39,246 bases of DNA from Pseudomonadota bacterium (GTDB taxonomy: Bacteria > Myxococcota_A > UBA9042 > GCA-2863065): contig SXOX01000171.1 in NCBI GenBank assembly GCA_005776585.1, positions 1 through 39,246 on the forward strand, in the 5' to 3' direction. The notes beneath the pieces were generated by a model, which had not been told where the DNA came from, ran no database searches, and saw only the letters and a list, made by a program, of their open reading frames with translations. Position 1 is the first letter of the stretch; each line of letters opens with the position of its first letter. Both the position numbers and the translations under genes were made by a program. Below, piece after piece: positions 1 to 8,850 of this stretch.

Positions 1-410
1 ATGCCGGGCGCCTTGATCTCGACGCGCCGGCGATCCGCGTTCTGGAAGGGCGCGCCGCCGTCGATGGGCTGACCGATGGCGTTGACGACGCGACCGAGGA
101 GCTCGTCGCCGACCGGCACCTCGACGATGCGGCCCGTGCGGCGGCACGTGTCGCCCTCCTTGATCTTGAAGTCCTCGCCGAAGAGCGCAGCGCCGACGTT
201 GTCCTCTTCGAGGTTCAACACCATGCCCTGCACGCCGTGGTCGAACTCGAGCAGCTCGCCGGCCATGGCGCGCTCGAGGCCGTAGATGCGGGCGATGCCG
301 TCGCCGACCGACAGCACGGTCCCCGTCTCTTGGACGTCGACCTTCTTGCCGTGCGACTCGATCTCCTGCTGAAGGATGCGGCTGATTTCTGCGACGTTGA
401 TCTGGCTCAT
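1..410 (-). CDS. atpA: ATP synthase F1 subunit alpha (N-terminal part, cut by window edge)
   Basis: The reverse strand from the ATG at 410 reads [18 protein letters not shown], the classic start of the alpha subunit, followed by the beta-barrel segment with [14 protein letters not shown] and [11 protein letters not shown]. About 136 residues are present; the P-loop and the rest lie beyond position 1. In the complex, alpha alternates with beta in the catalytic F1 hexamer on the cytoplasmic face. It lies 42 bp downstream of atpH in the same direction and is clearly the fourth gene of the b'-b-delta-alpha operon. Confidence 0.97.
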   Translation of the reverse strand, partial: MSQINVAEISRILQQEIESHGKKVDVQETGTVLSVGDGIARIYGLERAMAGELLEFDHGVQGMVLNLEEDNVGAALFGEDFKIKEGDTCRRTGRIVEVPVGDELLGRVVNAIGQPIDGGAPFQNADRRRVEIKAPG

Positions 411-452
411 GCCTGTGTCCTCGGGTGGGCTTGCGGTGCTGGTCTTCGCGTT

Positions 453-1001
453 CTAGTGGATGACGTCCATGAGCTCGGCGCGAAGCCGCTTGAGCTCGGA
501 CTTGACGGAGCCGTCGAGCACCAGGTTGTCGATGCGCGTGACGAGGCCGCCGATGAGCGACGCGTCCACCTGGGTCTCGACGAGGACCTTCTTCTTGCTG
601 GCGCGCTCGAGCGCCGCCTTGAGGCGTGTGGCGTCGAGCACCGAGAGCGGCGTGGCGGACGTGACGACAGCGCGGATGCGGCCCGAGAGGCCGTCGAGGC
701 GCGACTTGAAGTCCTCCGTGATGCCCGGAATCTCGACGGTGCGGCCGCGCTCATTGACGTAGAGCAGGAAGCTCTTGGTCAGTGGGCGCAGCGCGAGGTT
801 CTTGCTGATCTCCTCGAGCACGCGCGCCTTGACGCCGAGGTCGACCGTCGGGCTCGCCAACGCGTCGGCCACCGTGGGGTTGTCGTGGAGCGCCTTGCTG
901 ACGCTGTCCAAGTCCTTGGCCACGAGCTCGTGGCTCTTGTCCTTGTTACAGAGTCCTACGAGCGCCTTGCTGTAGCGGCGGGCGACCTTGGACGCGCTCA
1001 C
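453..1001 (-). CDS. atpH: ATP synthase F1 subunit delta
   Basis: This is a 182-residue OSCP/delta subunit, normal in length. It starts with VARRYSKALVGLC, the usual N-terminal helix, and ends with the typical IGGLVTRIDNLVLDGSVKSELKRL segment, which matches the family's conserved C-terminal motif. It forms the peripheral stalk cap that links b/b' to the F1 hexamer. The GTG start overlaps the TGA stop of atpF by four bases (GTGA), so translation is probably coupled. Confidence 0.97.
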   Translation of the reverse strand: MSASKVARRYSKALVGLCNKDKSHELVAKDLDSVSKALHDNPTVADALASPTVDLGVKARVLEEISKNLALRPLTKSFLLYVNERGRTVEIPGITEDFKSRLDGLSGRIRAVVTSATPLSVLDATRLKAALERASKKKVLVETQVDASLIGGLVTRIDNLVLDGSVKSELKRLRAELMDVIH

Positions 1002-1537
1002 AGCGTGCCCTCCATCTTCTCGACCTCGGTCACGAAGCTCGCGACCATCTGCTTGCGGTGGGTCTCGGTCATGCGCTCACGCACGAGCCGGTCGGCGATC
1101 TCTAGCGCCAGCTCCGCCGCCTTCTTCTTGAGCTCTTGTTCTAGCCGAAAACGCTCGCCGTCGATTCGCGACTTGGCGTCCTGGCGCAGCCGCTCGGCCG
1201 CGAGCACGGCCTCGGCGAGCACGCGCTGCTTCTCGTGCTCCGCGATGCGCTTGGCCTCGGCGACGATGTCGTGCATCTCGGCCTCGAGGTTGGCCAGACG
1301 CGCCTCGTACTCCGCGAGCGTCTTCTCGGCCTCTTGGCGCAGCCGCCGTGCCTCATCGATGTCGGCCATGATCTTCTTCTTGCGCGTGGCCGCGAGCTCC
1401 GAGAGGGGCTTCCTGAGGTAGTACACGAGGATGCCGATGAACAGCACGAAGTTGATGGCGTAGAAGCCCTCGATCTGAAGCGACGGGCCATGGTGCTCGC
1501 CACCGGCCAAGACCAACGCCAGCGTGGTCGCCGTCAT
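998..1537 (-). CDS. atpF: ATP synthase Fo subunit b
   Basis: The protein has 179 residues: a short N-terminal periplasmic part, one membrane helix (about residues 24-41, FYAINFVLFIGILVYYL) and then a long charged coiled coil rich in E, K, A and R. This is the peripheral-stalk b subunit. Its ATG overlaps the stop of the upstream b' gene (ATGA, 1534-1537) and its own stop overlaps atpH. Two different b-type genes in a row is the b/b' arrangement found in several deltaproteobacterial lineages, cyanobacteria and alphaproteobacteria. Confidence 0.95.
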   Translation of the reverse strand: MTATTLALVLAGGEHHGPSLQIEGFYAINFVLFIGILVYYLRKPLSELAATRKKKIMADIDEARRLRQEAEKTLAEYEARLANLEAEMHDIVAEAKRIAEHEKQRVLAEAVLAAERLRQDAKSRIDGERFRLEQELKKKAAELALEIADRLVRERMTETHRKQMVASFVTEVEKMEGTL

Positions 1538-2010
1538 GCGGCACCTCCGAGCAGCTTCGTGGCGATGCGCTCGCCGAGCTCCTTGCCCAGGGCCTCCAGC
1601 CTAACGGTCGCGTCGGCCGCGGACTCACGCAGATCCGCCAGACCCCTCGCGGACTCCTCGGCGGTCTCCACGCGCACGGTCTCGAGCAGCTCCTGCTGCT
1701 GCGCTTGACCCGCGTGCCGAATCTTCTGCTGCTCGTCGAGGGCGTGACGCTTGGCCTCGGTAATGCGCTCCTCATAGGCGCGAATGCGCGCCTCGGAGAG
1801 CTTGACGGCGCTTACCGCTGCGGCCTTTTCGCCGTCGGTGAGCGCATGGCGGCGGTCGAACACCTGGAGCAACGGCTCGGCCAGCGTCTTCGACAAGATG
1901 ACGAAGAGGACGAGGAAGAGGCCGGCCATGAACGGCATGCTGAGGTCGAGGTCGACCAGCGCTGCCTTTGCGACCGAGTAGCCTTGCTGATGGAAGAATG
2001 ATTCGAGCAC
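1534..2010 (-). CDS. ATP synthase Fo subunit b' (second b-type subunit)
   Basis: This 158-residue b-type subunit has its membrane helix at about residues 25-42 (MPFMAGLFLVLFVILSKT), followed by LAEPLLQVFDRR and a coiled coil. The hinge sequence resembles b' proteins more than b. It is the first gene of the operon, starts with GTG, and has an AAGGG ribosome site about 8 bases upstream. A sigma70-like promoter lies in the divergent gap. Subunits a, c and I are not next to it, so the Fo genes must be elsewhere, an arrangement known in this group of bacteria. Confidence 0.93.
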   Translation of the reverse strand: MLESFFHQQGYSVAKAALVDLDLSMPFMAGLFLVLFVILSKTLAEPLLQVFDRRHALTDGEKAAAVSAVKLSEARIRAYEERITEAKRHALDEQQKIRHAGQAQQQELLETVRVETAEESARGLADLRESAADATVRLEALGKELGERIATKLLGGAA

Positions 2011-2037
2011 GGGAGACCCTTCCCAGTTGGCGCGCGC

Positions 2038-2066
2038 CCTGTAGCATCCGACTGGAGGGCTGTCAA
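2038..2066 (-). promoter_or_regulatory. Probable sigma70-type promoter of the ATP synthase operon
   Basis: On the reverse strand a perfect -35 box TTGACA (2066-2061) is followed by 17 bases and TACAGG (2043-2038) as -10. Transcription would start near 2031, about 20 bases before the GTG of the b' gene. It lies in the 69-bp gap between divergent genes. Confidence 0.65.
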
Positions 2067-2079
2067 CCCGTCTGAGGCC

Positions 2080-3897
2080 TTGGTGGATCGCGAGCGGGCG
2101 TTCGATTCAGACTTCGGCGGCGTGGAGCCATTCGAAGCCAGCCTGACGCGTCCGCGGCGGCGCCTCCGATGGATCGCTGCTGCCGTGGCGCTGGTGCTCG
2201 TGGCGTCACTGACAGCGACGTGGTTGCTACGGCGCGCGCCCGAGCCCATCCCGACGCGGGTCCTCGTCGCGCTCGAGACCGTCACGAGCGACGGCGAGGT
2301 TGGCCGCTGGTGGGGCGCTCAGGGCACGGCGTCTGCTGCGTTCACCGACGCGCTGCGCGAGATCGGCCTCCAACTCGGCCTGGACGTCCTCGATGTGGGC
2401 GATCCGGCGGTCTTGGAGTCCGTCATCGACGCCGAGGGCGACCTCGGCGTCGCGGCGCGCGCGCTGCGGGCCGGTGCGCTCGTGCGTGGTCGCCTCGTCG
2501 TGACGCAGCGGCGGGCACTGCCCGTCGGCGAGCAGGCCGAGCTGCGCGTCGAGCTCACGCTCACCGTCGAGGGAGCCGGTCGCGAGGCCACGCGCATCGT
2601 TGGGGTCGGTCCGCTGTTCCGGGTCTCCGAGGCGGAAGACGCGGCCCTGGAGGCCCTCGCCAAGTGGCTCCCGGAGCGAGTCGCGACGCAGGTCGTCGCC
2701 GCGATCGTCGCGCATCCGAGCCTGACCTTGTTGGCACCGGAGCAGGCGGCAGCGGCCTCGGAGACCAAGTTCGCGCAAGGCGCCATCAAGCCAGCATTCG
2801 AGCTGGTCGCCCGCCAAACGGCGTTACTCGAAGAGCGCGCACGGGACCAAGAGACGCCACGGCCAAACGAAGAGCGCATCTCGCGCACAGACGAGGACGC
2901 GGCGTTCGTGGGCGAGACGGCCGAAGGTCGTCCGGTGCTGTTGCTGGAGCGCCGCGAGGTGTGGCTGCGCGCCAACGAGCGGGAGCTGACGGTCGACGAG
3001 ACCTCGGACGCGCTCGAGGTCGTCGAGGCGGAAGGAGCTCGCCGCACGCTGCTCGAGGCGCACAACCTCTATAGCTTTCCGGGCATGAGCCGTTCGGGAG
3101 CGCACGTGGCTGCGGTGGTCGATCGCTTTGGCCGCGGTCAGGAGCTGCTCTGGCTGAAGACTGCGAGTCCACCGGAGGCGCGCGTGCTGCTCGCGGTCCC
3201 CAAGGGCCACACGCTCAGCAGCCCGCTGCCGACGCCGGACGAGGCGCACGTGCTCCATTGGCGGCGCAGCTGTCGCCAGTGCGTGGCGTCGCTCGACATC
3301 GTAGACGTCAGCGGGGGCCCGCCACGCACGCTCGTCCCGGGTGGCTTCCAGTCCATGAGCCTGCCCACCTTCGCGGCCGGCGGTGGAGACGCCTACGCGC
3401 TGCTGCGCCAGACGGGCGACGATCCGCGCCACGTCGTCCGCATCGGACTGAGTGGCGGGCCGCCGTCACGGGTCTGGCCCCGCGAGCTCGCTCCGGACGC
3501 CGAGGTGCCGCTCGTGCGCGCTCTGGCTGGCGACCCGAGCGCAGCTCGACTCCTGCTCGTGACCAATGCGCTCGATGGCTCGCATCATGCGCCAGACCTG
3601 TCGCTCCTCGACCTCGGCACCGGGGCGCTGACGCGCGTCGGGAGCCTCGATGCGCTGGACGTCGTCGTGAGCCCTGATGGCCGCCGCGTCGCGGCCACGG
3701 TGGGACCAGAGCCGGGCCTCGTAGTGCTGGACGTCGCCTCGGGAAATCGGGTCGCCGCGCTCGAGCTTCAGCCGCGGACGCACCTCGCCGGCTGGTCTCG
3801 CAAGACAGACGCCGTCTATCTCACCGTCCGAGGCGCGGACCCGACCGACGCGCAGGTCTCCGAGCGCGCCGTCGTGCGGTTTCGTTGGACGCAATGA
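2080..3897 (+). CDS. Membrane-anchored TolB-like beta-propeller protein
   Basis: The 605-residue protein has a short cytoplasmic N-terminus ending in RPRRRLR, one membrane helix (about 31-50) and a large extracytoplasmic part. Residues ~55-220 alternate helices and strands like a TolB/CsgG-type N-domain (VLVALETVTSDGEVGRWWG, then LREIGLQLGLDVLDVGD). Residues ~320-600 have propeller-like blades, including SPDGRRVAATVG and VVLDVASGNRVAAL. The start may be TTG 2080 or GTG 2083, with GAGG just upstream. Its stop overlaps the start of the next gene, a membrane metalloprotease-like protein (ATGA), so the two are probably coexpressed and may act together. The family assignment is inferred from pattern and moderately sure; the function is unknown. 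Confidence 0.7.
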   Translation: MVDRERAFDSDFGGVEPFEASLTRPRRRLRWIAAAVALVLVASLTATWLLRRAPEPIPTRVLVALETVTSDGEVGRWWGAQGTASAAFTDALREIGLQLGLDVLDVGDPAVLESVIDAEGDLGVAARALRAGALVRGRLVVTQRRALPVGEQAELRVELTLTVEGAGREATRIVGVGPLFRVSEAEDAALEALAKWLPERVATQVVAAIVAHPSLTLLAPEQAAAASETKFAQGAIKPAFELVARQTALLEERARDQETPRPNEERISRTDEDAAFVGETAEGRPVLLLERREVWLRANERELTVDETSDALEVVEAEGARRTLLEAHNLYSFPGMSRSGAHVAAVVDRFGRGQELLWLKTASPPEARVLLAVPKGHTLSSPLPTPDEAHVLHWRRSCRQCVASLDIVDVSGGPPRTLVPGGFQSMSLPTFAAGGGDAYALLRQTGDDPRHVVRIGLSGGPPSRVWPRELAPDAEVPLVRALAGDPSAARLLLVTNALDGSHHAPDLSLLDLGTGALTRVGSLDALDVVVSPDGRRVAATVGPEPGLVVLDVASGNRVAALELQPRTHLAGWSRKTDAVYLTVRGADPTDAQVSERAVVRFRWTQ

Positions 3898-6272
3898 CCG
3901 TCCCGGCGCTCGGCCCCAGCCACGAGGCCCTGGCGCGGGCGCCGCACGACGTGGCCCTCCGCGCCTGGTCGGTCGCGTTGCTGCTCTCCGCCGTGCTGCC
4001 CGTCGCGCCCTCGCTTTCGCGGGGGCTGTTCCTGTGGGACCTCTGGAGCACCCTCCCCCTCGCAGACGCTGTCCCGCTCATCGTGGCGCCTGTCGCCGGC
4101 CTGATGCTTTTCGGCGTGTCGCTGTGGCCTGGGTTGACCCGTCTTGGACTAGGCGTCGCGGCGCTCGTGCTCGCCGTCGGCGGCGCCCTGACCGTGAGCA
4201 CCGCGCCGCTCGCTCGCGAGGGCCTGCTGTCGGGCGCGCTCGGCTATCTCGGCCGAGCCCCGTGGCCGCTGATGGCGGGCTTCGTCGCGATGGGAGTGGG
4301 TGGCCGACTGGGGCCGATCTCCGGGCTCCGACCGCTCGCCACGGTGCTGCTCGGAGCCGGAGCGCTGCTCTCACTGTCTGAGCTTGCGGTCACGCAGCGG
4401 GGACGACCGCTGCTCGTAGACATCGTCGAGTCCCTCGGCGGCGCGTTTGGTGCGCTCAGCGGCAAGGCGGCGCTGCTGGCCTTCGATCGCGGCATTTTCG
4501 GCGCCCTGCCCCTCCTGGTCGCAGGGATCGCGCTGCATGCCCTGCTGCGCGGCGACTCGGGCCGAGAGGCTGGCCGCGCCGCGGTGGTCATCCTGCCGTC
4601 GGCGGGCGTCTTATCCTTGGTCCCGTTCGCGATCTCCGGCGGCGATGGCGTCGGCACCACCATGCTGATGCAGCTTCGGGGCACGCTCTGGCTCAGCGCG
4701 TGCGTCGGCCTCTTCGTGGACGGCCTGGACGCGCTGCTGCGGCACCTGCTCGAGCCGTCGCTGCCGTCGGTCCCACCGCGGTCGCTGCTCCTGCGAGACG
4801 TGCTGTTGCGTGACGCGCTTCGAGCCGCGGTGGCCTCGCCCGAGGTGCGCGTGTTGGACCACGCTCGGCGCAATGCAGGGGTCACCACGCGGTGGCTCGT
4901 CCGGCGCCGTGTGACTGAGCTGCAAGACGAGCTCCCGGGACCCGACGACCACGCGACGCGCCTCCGGTGGCTCGAGCGCGCGGACCCGGAGCCCGGCCTT
5001 GCGGACCCGCGGCCGTCGCTCGCCGTTCGGACCGCCTGTGGGGTCGCCCTGGCAGTCGCCGGAATCGCCCTTCCCCTCATATTGACGCTGTCTCGTCCCG
5101 GACCAGAGCTCGAGTTCGTGATGCGCGAGCCTCCGCCAGACGAGGCCGTCCGATTCTTCGAACGCGCCGTGCCACAGCTCGGCGTCCTGCTCGCTCGACG
5201 TACGGAGGCAGTCGCGGAGCGCAAGCCGTCCGGAGCCGCGACCCAGCGCCTGCGCGCACACGGTCAAGACCTGGCCGAGCGCGCGCGGACCCTCGATCCG
5301 GACCTGGGAGAGGCCTTCAAGACCTTGGTCAATGGCCTGGATGCCGTTGATCTCTACGGTGAGCTCTGGTCGGACCGCGTGGGCCGCGTCAACCGCGCAC
5401 TCCGCCGCACGGGCCTCCCGTTCTACGTCGAGCCCGAGTACTACGAGATCCGCGATCGCGAAGCTCAGCGCACCGGGGGACCGTGGCGCCCGGTGACACT
5501 GCTGCTGTCGTATCGCGTCGAGAGGGTCCGCCACTTTCGCGCCGGCCAAAGGCGGTATGGGGTCCTCGACGTGCGACGCATCGACCACGTCAATGTCGCG
5601 ACCTCGCGCTTGGGCTACGTACGTCCCGACGAGCCGTTTGCGGTCGTCGATGTCGGCGCCATCGAGCGCGAGTCCCGCGAGGATCTGGGCTCGCTACACG
5701 CGCCCGACACCTGCGGCCTCGCGATGCTCACGGGCGGTCCCCAGGCGCGCCAGGCGGACGCCGCGTGCGGTCGCCTGCGGCAGACGCTCTTCACCGAGGG
5801 TGGCCCCACGCAGGAGACCCTCGTGCGGCTCCATGTCGCAGGAACGACCCGGCACGAGCTGCAGCATCAAGTCGACGGCGAAGACCTCGCCGTTCCGCGC
5901 CTCCTCTATGATCGCTTCCCCGACCGCGACGAGCGCCTGCTCCACCGGATCGCGAAGGAGGCCTCCGCGTACCTGTGCGAGCTCCAGACCGAGGACTCGC
6001 AGGAGGCCTGGCTCCATGCGCGGCAGGTCATCGCGCTCGCCGTCATGCGCTCGAGCTTCATCTACGCGACGGCCACCGCCTTGGCGGTCGGCGCGGTGAT
6101 GGACGAGGCTGGGATTCTGGAATCGGGCCTGCCCAAGCTGGACCTGGCGGTCGCGCTGGCGCAGGCCATGGAGGCAGAGGGCGCGAACGTGGGCGCGTGG
6201 CTCACGTTACGCGCAGGAGCCGCACACGAGGCGCTGTTTGGCACCCCGTGCGCAGTCATTACCCCGGATTGA
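3894..6272 (+). CDS. Multi-pass membrane protein with HExxH (gluzincin-like) protease domain
   Basis: I start this 792-residue protein at the ATG overlapping the previous stop (ATGA at 3894); the frame is also open a few codons upstream. The N-terminal half has about eight hydrophobic segments (residues ~20-280), then a charged cytoplasmic-looking stretch, another membrane segment (~379-400) and a large C-terminal domain. That domain contains HELQH at about residues 654-658 and KEASAY with a glutamate near 689. This HExxH plus a Glu about 30 residues later is the gluzincin zinc-site layout. I recognise no named family. The neighbouring TolB-like protein is a possible partner. Zinc protease activity is inferred from the motif alone. 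Confidence 0.65.
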   Translation: MTVPALGPSHEALARAPHDVALRAWSVALLLSAVLPVAPSLSRGLFLWDLWSTLPLADAVPLIVAPVAGLMLFGVSLWPGLTRLGLGVAALVLAVGGALTVSTAPLAREGLLSGALGYLGRAPWPLMAGFVAMGVGGRLGPISGLRPLATVLLGAGALLSLSELAVTQRGRPLLVDIVESLGGAFGALSGKAALLAFDRGIFGALPLLVAGIALHALLRGDSGREAGRAAVVILPSAGVLSLVPFAISGGDGVGTTMLMQLRGTLWLSACVGLFVDGLDALLRHLLEPSLPSVPPRSLLLRDVLLRDALRAAVASPEVRVLDHARRNAGVTTRWLVRRRVTELQDELPGPDDHATRLRWLERADPEPGLADPRPSLAVRTACGVALAVAGIALPLILTLSRPGPELEFVMREPPPDEAVRFFERAVPQLGVLLARRTEAVAERKPSGAATQRLRAHGQDLAERARTLDPDLGEAFKTLVNGLDAVDLYGELWSDRVGRVNRALRRTGLPFYVEPEYYEIRDREAQRTGGPWRPVTLLLSYRVERVRHFRAGQRRYGVLDVRRIDHVNVATSRLGYVRPDEPFAVVDVGAIERESREDLGSLHAPDTCGLAMLTGGPQARQADAACGRLRQTLFTEGGPTQETLVRLHVAGTTRHELQHQVDGEDLAVPRLLYDRFPDRDERLLHRIAKEASAYLCELQTEDSQEAWLHARQVIALAVMRSSFIYATATALAVGAVMDEAGILESGLPKLDLAVALAQAMEAEGANVGAWLTLRAGAAHEALFGTPCAVITPD

Positions 6273-6275
6273 CGG

Positions 6276-7556
6276 TTAGAAACACTTGCCGAACGAGCAG
6301 GTGCCCGAGCAGCAGTAGTTGTCGGTCTCGCACGGCGCGTCACTGGGGGCGCAGTCGCTGCCGGTGGAGCCACCGGAGGTGGACCCGCCCGACGTGGACC
6401 CGCCACCCGTCGTGTCACCGGACGTCGAGCCACCCGACGTCGAGCCGCCACCCGACGTGGTGCCGCTCCCCGTCGTGCCGCCACCGCCCGCCTGGCAGAC
6501 GTTCCAGTCCTTCTTGACGCAGAAATGGCCCCCATTCTCGCCGGCGTTCGTGGCCTTGATGTTCTGGCAGACGAACGAGCCGTCCGTCGTGCACGCCTTG
6601 CCGAGCAGCTCGCTGTTGCATGGTGCGATGCAGACGCAATTGCCCTGGGCCTTCATCCACGCCTTGTGGCAGTTGGTCGGCGCGTTGTCGTTGTTGCACG
6701 CCTGGCCCATCGTGATCGGGTCGGTGACGTAGACGCCCTGTCCGAGCGAGAAGTCGCCGAGGCAGCCGCCGCCGCCTCCGGTCGTTCCGCCGGTGGTCCC
6801 GCCGCTGGTCCCGCCGGTCGCGCCCGTGGTTCCGCCCGTCGTCGCTCCGGTGGTCCCGCCGGCCGTCGCTCCGGTGGTCCCGCCCGTCGTCGCGCCTGGA
6901 ACGCCGCCCGTGCCGCCGGTCGTACCACCCGTGCCCGTGCCGCCCGTGCCCGTGCCGCCGGTCGCTCCGCCCGTCCCCGTGGGCTTGGCCGTGCACACGC
7001 CAGACTTCGCCGGTGCGCCAGTCGAACCGCCCGTCGCGCTGCCGCCCGTTCCCGTACCGCCCGTCGCCCCGCCGCTGGTGCCGCCCGTCGTCGCGCCCGT
7101 GGCCCCGCCGGGAACGCCGCCGGTTGTGCCGCCTGGGACGCCGCCAGTGGTGCCACCTGTGCCGCCCGTCGTCGCGCCGGTCGTGCCGCCGGTGGTCGCA
7201 CCGGTCGTGCCACCGGTCGTGCCGCCCGTCGTGTCGCCCGTGGTCGTCGTGCTACCAGTCGTGCCGCCCGTCGTGCCGCCAGCGCTGCTGCCACACGCAC
7301 CGCTGCATTGTGCCTCGCAGATCTCCTTCGGAGCGCCCTGCTGAGCGCACAGCTTGAGGCAGTCCGTAGCGCAGTCCGCCTTGCCGCCTGGCTTTCCGCC
7401 GGACTTCTTGCAGTACTCCGTCGTGCCGCACTCGCTGTCCAGGTTACAGCCCTTGGCGCCCGAGCCGCCGGCCGTGTTGCAGGCCATCGCGAGCACGCCA
7501 AGCAGCGAGACGCTGCCGCTCATCATCAACCGCTGGAGATTCATCAACTTCCGCAT
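6276..7556 (-). CDS. Gly/Thr-rich, cysteine-containing lipoprotein
   Basis: The 426-residue protein starts at ATG 7556, preceded by AGGA, although the frame stays open upstream. The signal peptide ends in the lipobox LAMAC (Cys26). After a cysteine-rich segment (C-x5-C pairs, residues ~36-85) comes a long low-complexity region (about 89-258) of GGTTGG/GGTTGA-type quartets. A second cysteine-rich domain follows (about 265-355), then a Ser/Gly/Thr tail region (GGSTSGG units) and a final CCSGTCSFGKCF knot. This resembles secreted myxobacterial proteins with disulfide modules joined by flexible linkers; a surface or matrix role is likely but not shown. It is convergent with the upstream protease-like gene, with 3 bp between stops. 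Confidence 0.75.
   Translation of the reverse strand: MRKLMNLQRLMMSGSVSLLGVLAMACNTAGGSGAKGCNLDSECGTTEYCKKSGGKPGGKADCATDCLKLCAQQGAPKEICEAQCSGACGSSAGGTTGGTTGSTTTTGDTTGGTTGGTTGATTGGTTGATTGGTGGTTGGVPGGTTGGVPGGATGATTGGTSGGATGGTGTGGSATGGSTGAPAKSGVCTAKPTGTGGATGGTGTGGTGTGGTTGGTGGVPGATTGGTTGATAGGTTGATTGGTTGATGGTSGGTTGGTTGGGGGCLGDFSLGQGVYVTDPITMGQACNNDNAPTNCHKAWMKAQGNCVCIAPCNSELLGKACTTDGSFVCQNIKATNAGENGGHFCVKKDWNVCQAGGGGTTGSGTTSGGGSTSGGSTSGDTTGGGSTSGGSTSGGSTGSDCAPSDAPCETDNYCCSGTCSFGKCF
6365..6480 (-). repeat. Short Ser/Gly/Thr-coding repeat tract
   Basis: Repeated 9 to 12-bp units encode GGSTSGG-like residues near the C-terminus of the Gly/Thr-rich lipoprotein. It is a smaller sibling of the tract at 6781-7290. 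Confidence 0.7.
6781..7290 (-). repeat. Degenerate triplet/12-bp repeat tract coding GGTT quartets
   Basis: About 500 bp of near-repetitive sequence built from gtcgtgccgcc-like units on the + strand encodes Gly-Gly-Thr-Thr, Gly-Ala-Thr-Thr and Gly-Val-Pro-Gly quartets on the - strand. The units are imperfect, with many synonymous changes. Tracts like this are prone to length change by slippage or recombination. Confidence 0.8.
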
Positions 7557-7625
7557 GTCATCCTCATCAAGTGCGCGCCGTGGCGCCGGTCGGTGTTCGT
7601 CCCTTGGGTTCAAAAAAGCGGGGGC

Positions 7626-7654
7626 CTCATAGAGGACCCTGCGATCGAAGTCAA
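7626..7654 (-). promoter_or_regulatory. Probable promoter of the Gly/Thr-rich lipoprotein
   Basis: On the reverse strand TTGACT (7654-7649), 17 bases, then TATGAG (7631-7626). The predicted start near 7619 leaves a leader of about 63 bases before the ATG at 7556. Confidence 0.6.
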
Positions 7655-7680
7655 GAGATTCGAACACCGCACGCTGAATG

Positions 7681-8850
7681 CTAGAAGAACTCGGCTGCGA
7701 CGGAGTCGGCGAAGACGAGGCCGGAGTCACTCAAGCGAAGCCTGTCCCCGTCGAACTCCACGAGCCGGCGCGCTGCGAGCCGAGCGATCGTCGGACCGTA
7801 GCGCTCGAGGACGGGAACGCGCAGCTCGCGCGCCATCGCGGAGAGCGAGACGCCATCGCGTCGCCGAAGTCCCGTGAACAGCCGCTCTCGGACGTGCGTG
7901 TCGCGGTCCAGGACCTCATCGGAGCCGACGGCGCTGCCAGTGGCCTCCACCGCCGCTAGGTACGCCATCCATGAGCGTCGATTCGTGGTTCGAACGACGG
8001 CGGTGCCGACCGGGTCGTCGCCGTTCGCGACCCGCATCGAGTGTGCGCCGGCACCCAGTCCGAGATAGGGCCGGCCCACCCAATAACCGCCATTGTGCAG
8101 GCTCTCATGGCCAGGCTGGGCGAAGTTCGACAGCTCATACCTCAGGAGCCCGAAGGGTCGCAGCGTGTCGTCGACCAACGCCCACATCGCGACCCCCGTG
8201 TCCTCGTCGGGCAAGGTGACCCGCCCACGGTCGACGAGGCGCGCAAAGGGCGTGCGCGGCTCCACCGTGAGGTCATAGAGGCTGACGTGGGGCACACCCG
8301 TCTCGCCAAGCGTTTGCAGCGCCGTTCGAAAGCCGTCGCCCGTCTGCCCCGGAAGACCGAACATCAGGTCCGCGGTGACTGACCCAAAGCCCGCTGCCAG
8401 CGCGTTCCGAACGGCGAGGAGCCCCTCGGCGGCCGAATGACGGCGCTCGATGACGGGGAGCAGGGCGTCGTCGAGCGCCTGCACGCCGACCGAGACGCGC
8501 GTGACTCCAGCGTCTCGAAATCCGCGCAAGCGCTCGGGCGTGGCCTCGGCGGGGTTCAGCTCGAGTGTCACCTCGAGCGCCGCATTGCCGGCCAACGCTT
8601 CGATGGCCGCCAGAACCTGGCCGACGTGCGCAGGGCTCCACAGCGACGGCGTACCGCCACCCAAGTACACCGTCATCAATCGCCGGTCTGCGTGCTCCGG
8701 AAGTCGGTGCAGCGCCTCGAAAACAATGGCGTCCGCGTACCGGTCCTCGGGGATCGACCGGATCGCCACGACGTTGAAGTCGCAGTAGTTGCACTTCCAG
8801 GTGCAGAACGGGAAGTGCACGTAGACCCCGAAAGCGGCGACGTCTTTCAC
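7681..8850 (-). CDS. hemW: Radical SAM heme chaperone HemW-like protein
   Basis: This 389-residue protein has the N-terminal radical SAM cluster motif FPFCTWKCNYCDF (CxxxCxxC) and then VYLGGGTPSLW, both hallmarks of the HemN/HemW family. A HemN C-terminal-like region ends the protein (RERLFTGLRRRDGV, then FADSVAAEFF). The absence of an N-terminal extension and the HemW-type CxxxCxxC with CDF favour HemW, which delivers heme, over true coproporphyrinogen dehydrogenase HemN. The GTG start overlaps the upstream stop (GTGA, 8847-8850), which couples it to the diacylglycerol-kinase-like gene. Confidence 0.9.
   Translation of the reverse strand: MKDVAAFGVYVHFPFCTWKCNYCDFNVVAIRSIPEDRYADAIVFEALHRLPEHADRRLMTVYLGGGTPSLWSPAHVGQVLAAIEALAGNAALEVTLELNPAEATPERLRGFRDAGVTRVSVGVQALDDALLPVIERRHSAAEGLLAVRNALAAGFGSVTADLMFGLPGQTGDGFRTALQTLGETGVPHVSLYDLTVEPRTPFARLVDRGRVTLPDEDTGVAMWALVDDTLRPFGLLRYELSNFAQPGHESLHNGGYWVGRPYLGLGAGAHSMRVANGDDPVGTAVVRTTNRRSWMAYLAAVEATGSAVGSDEVLDRDTHVRERLFTGLRRRDGVSLSAMARELRVPVLERYGPTIARLAARRLVEFDGDRLRLSDSGLVFADSVAAEFF

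Noticed and set aside
237-1421. Long + strand frames opposite the ATP synthase genes.
   Set aside because: They are mirror frames of atpF, atpH and atpA with Arg/Ser/Ala-rich composition and no recognisable domain.
6781-7290. CRISPR array or non-coding satellite.
   Set aside because: The tract is open in the minus-strand gene frame, has no spacers, and encodes regular Gly/Thr quartets.
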